NCBI GenBank assembly: GCA_025991245.1
Contig: BQMJ01000040.1
Span: 153,448-217,447 of the forward strand
Origin: Galdieria partita
Lineage: Eukaryota > Rhodophyta > Bangiophyceae > Galdieriales > Galdieriaceae
DNA length: 64,000 bases
Direction of reading: 5' to 3'
Position numbers and translations under genes: made by a program
Part shown: positions 58,817-64,000 of the stretch, one piece after another
Layout of the letters: each line of letters opens with the position of its first letter
How positions within the stretch are numbered: the first letter of the stretch is position 1
Notes under the pieces: generated by a model
Database searches by the model: none
What the model was told of the DNA's origin: nothing
What the model saw: only the letters and a program-made list of their open reading frames with translations

Positions 58817-61800
58817 GACGTATCTCAGAGGACAATAGAAAAATTTTTTATTAAGACTTGATAACGGTTCTTTCAAGTAATTAATAAAGGAACAATACAA
58901 AGCGAATTTAAAAGAAACCTTCGAATAAAAAGCCTTTGAAGAAATAGAATCTCTAAAAAAGATTGAAGAAATTCCATATACTACTTGTTTTATTGAATAA
59001 GAATCTCTAATTGTTCTCATGGATGGACATTAGTCGACAGTGCAAAGGGGAAGTAAAAAGCAGAGTCCATCGGACATGTTCAAAGAAACACCTATCATAC
59101 TAGTCGGAAACAGTTCATTCAGTACTTTTGTCAAATTGAAATACTTAAAAGAAATTTTATATATATAAGGAGAGAAACAGAAACAACAGGATGATTTCAA
59201 AGAACAAGAATGAAAATACAACAAATTCATGGAGGAAAAGTGATCTTGAGAGACATGTTTCTCTTCAAGCTGTCATTCAAAGCATATTCAAACTGACATA
59301 AAGCATATAATATCGAAGATGCTACAGACAAACGTTGAACTTTTGTGGCTGGATTGCTAACGGTTCAATTCATCTGAGGCCTTTTTATGGCAAAGGCGTG
59401 GCTTGCTTTGTCTTCATTATATATATCAACAGTACAATTTGTGTATAATATTATGCCGGTCAACATGACAAAATGGATCCAGTTACCATAAGAAAGCAAA
59501 AAAAATTTTTCACAAAAAAGGTGTCTGATAAAAGATACCACATAGTAAAAACCAACAGTTGCAAGATTCTACTTTTCGAAAAACTGTCGCTTTTCAATAT
59601 CGAAAACTACTATAGTGAAACAAGCCATGCAGTACGTTAGCTGTAAAAATTACCAGATTTAGATTTCGCAATATATCAAATTCAAAACCAAATTGCTCAG
59701 CTCCTCCCAAAAAATTAAAAATCTAATAAAAATGAAAGAAATGGGACAATTGGATATCGTTTTCATGCAATGCAAATAGGACTGTTGGGGTGATTCCAAA
59801 AATTTCAAAGGAAGAATTACTTTGTCACTCGAGATAAATTAACAAAATCACAAAAATCTTTAAGAATGTTGATACAATTTCACAAGTAAGAGAATCAATC
59901 TAAACCAATAATTTTCATGATTTATTGCAACCTTTTACGACGATGTACTGAATCGAGAAAGCGTCATACCTCTTCGAAAAAGGAAAGAAGAGTCGTGTCT
60001 TTTCAAATAATAAAAATTTAACCTTTTCTTTTAAAATTACCTACGGTTCATTGAAAGGGCGATAGAAATATCGTCTCAAAGAGGGTCTAAAGAAAAAGTA
60101 TGAATGTAGGGAGGTCGGCACAAGTGAAAAAATTGAAGAATTTTAATACATAATTTGTCCTTTATGGCATCAGTATTCCTAGTTGTTCTCGGGGTAACCA
60201 GTGGTGATAATGTGAAAGTTAGTAAAGAGGAAAGTAGATCCAATCTGCAAATAGAAAAAATCAATAAATCCTCACCTCGAACAGTTTAGTACATAGGTAA
60301 AATGAAACCAAGGAAAACTTCATTACACATTGAAGGGTTATAAAACATAAAACACAAGAAAAAAGATAGCAGTAGTAGAAGAGAAAGGATAAAGAAAGTC
60401 AACTTTTTGAAATGTGAACAAAGAGCCTAAACGTTGATTGATTCTTCTAATTCAGTCATTCTTATAAAATAACAATAGAACAAAAATCTATGGCATAACA
60501 GTACGCACATGAAAAACCAAAAAGATTGATTTGGAGTTTGACATTTTTGAGAATAAATAAAAGAAAGTTTAAAAAGTTTCAAACCAAACACAAAGTTCTA
60601 TTTCTGAGAATACAAGAATAGCGTAGGCATTGTTTACTTTTGGCTAAAGATGTATAGCCACACTATATGTCAAATAGTAGGCTATTTACCGAATAAAACG
60701 AAACAAGCAGTCCCTCTCAATTATCAGAAAGCAAAAATTCCTTCACCAAATGGTTAAATTTTCAATAAAACTGCAACGTAAAATACAATAAAGTGATCAA
60801 AGAACCATACTCAAAAATTTGCTATATAAGACAGATTTTTAAAGACGATTCTCATAAGGTTCAACCATGAAAGTCTTGGCGATGCGATGGAAACAAAAGT
60901 TTCGAAACAATTCAAATTGCGAAGTTTTTCATTATGTATGCACTGGAGATATCAACGAATTTAATAAGAAAAGGCAATAAAGAAATATCATTATCGTTAC
61001 AAAGGAATACCCATACAAACCTATATGAAAAGAGAAATTTGCGAGAAACATTAATGTGACATTATTAAATAACAAATTCAATAATTCATAAAATTTAAGG
61101 CAACACTAAAAAGAAAAAAAAAAGATTTCATCATTTCAGTTTCAGTTCTATTACATTGGCATTATGAAAAGGTATTGAAGACGAATTTATGCAATGTATC
61201 AAAGAGAAATAGGCAATTTTTGCATTAAAAGGGCTACACTTGTTTCAAGGTGTTATTAAAGGAACAATACAAATACCAATTTTACAAGGAAGCCATCGAA
61301 TAAGCATTTAAAGAAATAGAAACTAAAGAGAATATATTGAAGAATTTCCATGTACCACATGTTGTTGACATCATCAATACATTGAACCTGTTCTCGTGGG
61401 GTAGATATTTGTCGACCTTGTGAAACGAAGTTAAAACGTTACAGCAATCGGCTCGCAGAAAACAAATACAATGCTTTTGATGAAAGGTAGTTCATTTGCT
61501 ATATCACAATGAAATACAGAAGAAAATTTTTTTTTTCATTTATAGAAAAGTAGTGACAAGAAGGGACAACCCCTGAATACAATAACGAAAACAGCAAAAA
61601 ACAAAGAGAGGAAAATGTTAATTGTGACAGATTGCTCAACTGTTACGAGGACTTCTTCGCGTACATTGCTCGTTCCTTAGACTAACGTCACCAGAAGAGT
61701 GCCATTTAAACGAAAGACTTAAAATCTCAAAATAATGCAAAAGAAGCAGAAAATTGTGAACTCCAAAAAAATCTGAACTAAACGAGGAATGTAACAAGTA

Positions 61801-62046
61801 ACTCTAGTTTCCAATCCAAAAAAAGGTTAAACAAAATGTAGCTGACAGGAAACGAAACTAGGTCAGTAGCACAACGAGCATAAAAAATAAAACAAACGTA
61901 ACAATTCTTTGGCAAAAAGCATAAATAAGAAACTAGACATAAACAATTTACTCTGCGCACTCCTACTTTGAGACAACTAGAGCGCAATGTATTGAAAGAC
62001 TAGGCATGTCCTGGCTAAAAGCAATAAGAATTTTTCTTTATTTTGG

Positions 62047-62067
62047 TTTTTTAGGCTTTATTAGGGT
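62047..62067 (+). repeat. Interstitial telomere-like remnant 4
   Basis: Contains one perfect TTTATTAGGG unit inside unit B, at the place equivalent to remnant 1. Confidence 0.7.
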
Positions 62068-62683
62068 ATAAATTCAAGTTAAATATGCATATTTAACTAA
62101 ACTTTCAAATACTACTGGAAGAAATTAACAGGGTGATTCAAGGTAAATTCATCCCATATCAGAAACCAAAAGGAACTTACACCAAATACATTTTTGGCAC
62201 AAATACCAGACAAAGCAAGAAAACATAATGTGAAAAATCCATAAATTTACCGTGCCACTCGGTCACTGAAGAACGAGGGTAATAATGCTAATGACAACAA
62301 AAAGGAGCCATTTAAGAAAAATGGTCACAATTTCTAAATACCTCAAAATTCGAATTACTGCAAAGCAATAGAGAAATGGTTCAACTCAAAAAAGCTTTGA
62401 ATTAAAAATGGCATCTGAAAATTTTTCTTAAATTTCAGGTTCTCCCTTAATAAACAACCAATACAAACATACCAAAAAATAGCTCACAAGGCACAAGTCA
62501 TTTTACCACTGGCAAAACAAGAAGAACCATTTGAAAATTAGCTAATTCTACTAGACCTATAGCAAAAGTAAACGACTTCATAGAAAAAAAATAGCTTCTT
62601 TCTTTAACAAATCAGTATGACATAGACCGTGATACTTGTTCAGATGCAGATAGTTAGATACAGGGCAATGGGAGCTCTTCTTA

Positions 62684-62715
62684 TCAGGGTCCATTAAGTT
62701 TTACTAAGGTTTATT
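62684..62715 (+). repeat. Interstitial telomere-like remnant 5
   Basis: CAGGGTCCATTAAG, TTTTACTAAGG and TTTATTA in succession, about 640 bp after remnant 4 and about 600 bp before the telomere. Equivalent to remnant 2. Confidence 0.65.
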
Positions 62716-63287
62716 ACTGTTTTAATCCAAAGTATCATACTATAGAAAAATATAAACAGGATAAGTAAAGCAACATTCAACCATTATAAGAAAGCTCGAG
62801 GATTCCTTACACAACATATACGGCTTTAACTAAGAACAAAGAAAAAAGATATGTAATAAAAGCTTTAATAATTTGCATTACAACTTGGTCAATAAAAAAA
62901 AGAGGTAGTAAGGCTAAAATCAACCAAAAAAAAATCTTCATTCAAACAAACCGCTTAAAATTTTCAATCGACACAACACAACAGGAATATGGCTAGAAAA
63001 AGGACGATCATTACTTAAAGATAAAATGTAAACATTTCCTTTAGGCTTCCAAGTGTTTCCACAATGAAACTGAAATGCATAAAGAAAAAAAAGCACATAA
63101 CAAAAGTCATATAACCATTAAAACAAACTTTATAAAAAATGTGACCTCATTAAATATACTAGAAGCCAGCTAGAACGAGTGATAGAATTGAAAGACTTCC
63201 TTATAGGATGCAATGAAGAAAAGAAAGCAGTGAATTCTAAAATATGTGTAGCCTGGCAGAGAAAAGCATGCATTTTTCTTTCTTATT

Positions 63288-63441
63288 CAGGGTTTACTGA
63301 GGTTTTACTGAGGTTTTACTAGGTTCTACTAGGTTCTATTAGGTTTTCTTAGTTTTTAGTTTTTACTAGTTTTTACTAGTTTTTACTAGTTTTTGCTAGT
63401 TTTTACTAGTTTTTACTAGGTTTTACTAGGTTTTACTAGGT
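63288..63441 (+). repeat. Degenerate proximal telomere (variant repeats)
   Basis: About 15 units of 9-11 bases related to the telomere repeat. They come in blocks: GGTTTTACTGA and GGTTCTACTA first, then a run of TTTTTACTAG units (about 63344-63416), then GGTTTTACTA, before the canonical units begin. The G-run is reduced from three to two or one in this zone. Confidence 0.9.
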
Positions 63442-64000
63442 TTTATTAGGGTTTATTAGGGTTTATTAGGGTTTATTAGGGTTTATTTAGGGTTTATTAG
63501 GGTTTATTTAGGGTTTATTAGGGTTTATTTAGGGTTTATTTAGGGTTTATTAGGGTTTATTAGGGTTTATTAGGGTTTATTAGGGTTTATTTAGGGTTTA
63601 TTAGGGTTTATTAGGGTTTATTAGGGTTTATTAGGGTTTATTTAGGGTTTATTTAGGGTTTATTAGGGTTTATTTAGGGTTTATTAGGGTTTATTTAGGG
63701 TTTATTAGGGTTTATTAGGGTTTATTAGGGTTTATTAGGGTTTATTAGGGTTTATTTAGGGTTTATTAGGGTTTATTTAGGGTTTATTAGGGTTTATTAG
63801 GGTTTATTAGGGTTTATTTAGGGTTATTTAGGGTTTATTAGGGTTTATTAGGGTTTATTAGGGTTTATTAGGGTTTATTAGGGTTTATTAGGGTTTATTA
63901 GGGTTTATTTAGGGTTTATTAGGGTTTATTAGGGTTTATTTAGGGTTTATTTAGGGTTTATTTAGGGTTTATTAGGGTTATTAGGGTTTATTTAGGGTTT
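63442..64000 (+). repeat. Telomere repeat array, TTTATTAGGG with TTTATTTAGGG variant
   Basis: About 55 tandem units to the end of the window. The 10-base form TTTATTAGGG and the 11-base form TTTATTTAGGG are interspersed irregularly, and rarer shortened units occur (near 63822 and 63978). The G-rich strand is the plus strand, running 5'-3' to the chromosome end, which is the correct polarity for a right telomere. The 11-base form is the plant-type TTTAGGG preceded by an extra TTTA. Confidence 0.97.

Larger units (their letters stand above)
58816..63287. repeat. Subtelomeric satellite, 4.5-kb unit B (telomere-adjacent)
   Basis: Second copy of the unit, ending directly at the degenerate telomere. 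Its final ~50 bases (around 63235-63290: GGCAGAGAAAAGCATGCATT, then a T-rich run and CAGGGTTTACT) are equivalent to the end of unit A at 58740-58790. The same internal structure as in unit A is present, including the two terminal ~0.6-kb sub-repeats starting near 62047 and 62684. Confidence 0.85.

Noticed and set aside
63288-64000. Reading the terminal array as a CRISPR or minisatellite
   Set aside because: Unit size of 10-11 bases without spacers, G-run TTAGGG core and position at the sequence end identify a telomere.

Overview
The window is the right-hand end of a nuclear chromosome from a photosynthetic unicellular eukaryote. The best guess is a cyanidiophycean red alga of the Galdieria type. 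This is an inference from three things. Introns are very short: nearly all that I could place are 44-55 bp, the longest 98 bp, and they start GT and end AG. Gene spacing is extremely tight, down to 17-60 bp. A plastid carotenoid gene (zeta-carotene isomerase) lies among standard eukaryotic genes, and expanded P-loop ATPase genes lie next to the telomere. The last 560 bp are a telomere array of 10- and 11-base units (TTTATTAGGG and TTTATTTAGGG), with the G-rich strand running toward the window end.

Layout. 1-31.5 kb is a dense housekeeping block: TOR kinase C-terminus, XPF/Rad1 nuclease, a cysteine-rich secreted protein, VPS45, TRAPPC10/Trs130, a small unknown gene, a fused PabA-PabB aminodeoxychorismate synthase, an OTU deubiquitinase, a mitochondrial-carrier protein, a DnaJ-type zinc-finger protein, D-lactate dehydrogenase, mannose-6-phosphate isomerase, ISWI remodeller, membrin (GOSR2), an ATP-grasp-like protein, a degenerate kinesin-like protein, Z-ISO, and an AAAP-type amino-acid transporter. 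Membrane traffic is over-represented: VPS45, TRAPPC10 and membrin. VPS45 and TRAPPC10 are divergent with only 28 bp between start codons.

31.5-44.5 kb is an accessory, subtelomere-proximal block. It holds intact and broken members of P-loop NTPase families, all on the minus strand. One intact gene (36684-39176) joins a P-loop ATPase, a PD-(D/E)XK-like nuclease segment and a C-terminal SAM-like domain. Another (42254-44457) looks like the RHS/Crinkler class (P-loop, VDEH Walker B, nuclease-like tail). Each is accompanied by a decayed partner.

44.5-63.3 kb shows no intact gene. It is built of diverged duplications and, from about 54.3 kb, two copies of a 4.5-kb subtelomeric unit. Inside these, sub-repeats of about 0.6 kb end in a conserved box followed by telomere-like sequence. 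The same box immediately precedes the true telomere, which suggests the subtelomere grew by repeated additions onto former chromosome ends. The junction between satellite and telomere (63288-63441) is a graded zone of degenerate telomere-like repeats.

All splice sites were placed by eye from reading-frame continuity and protein-family expectation. Where a choice was ambiguous, the entry says so.
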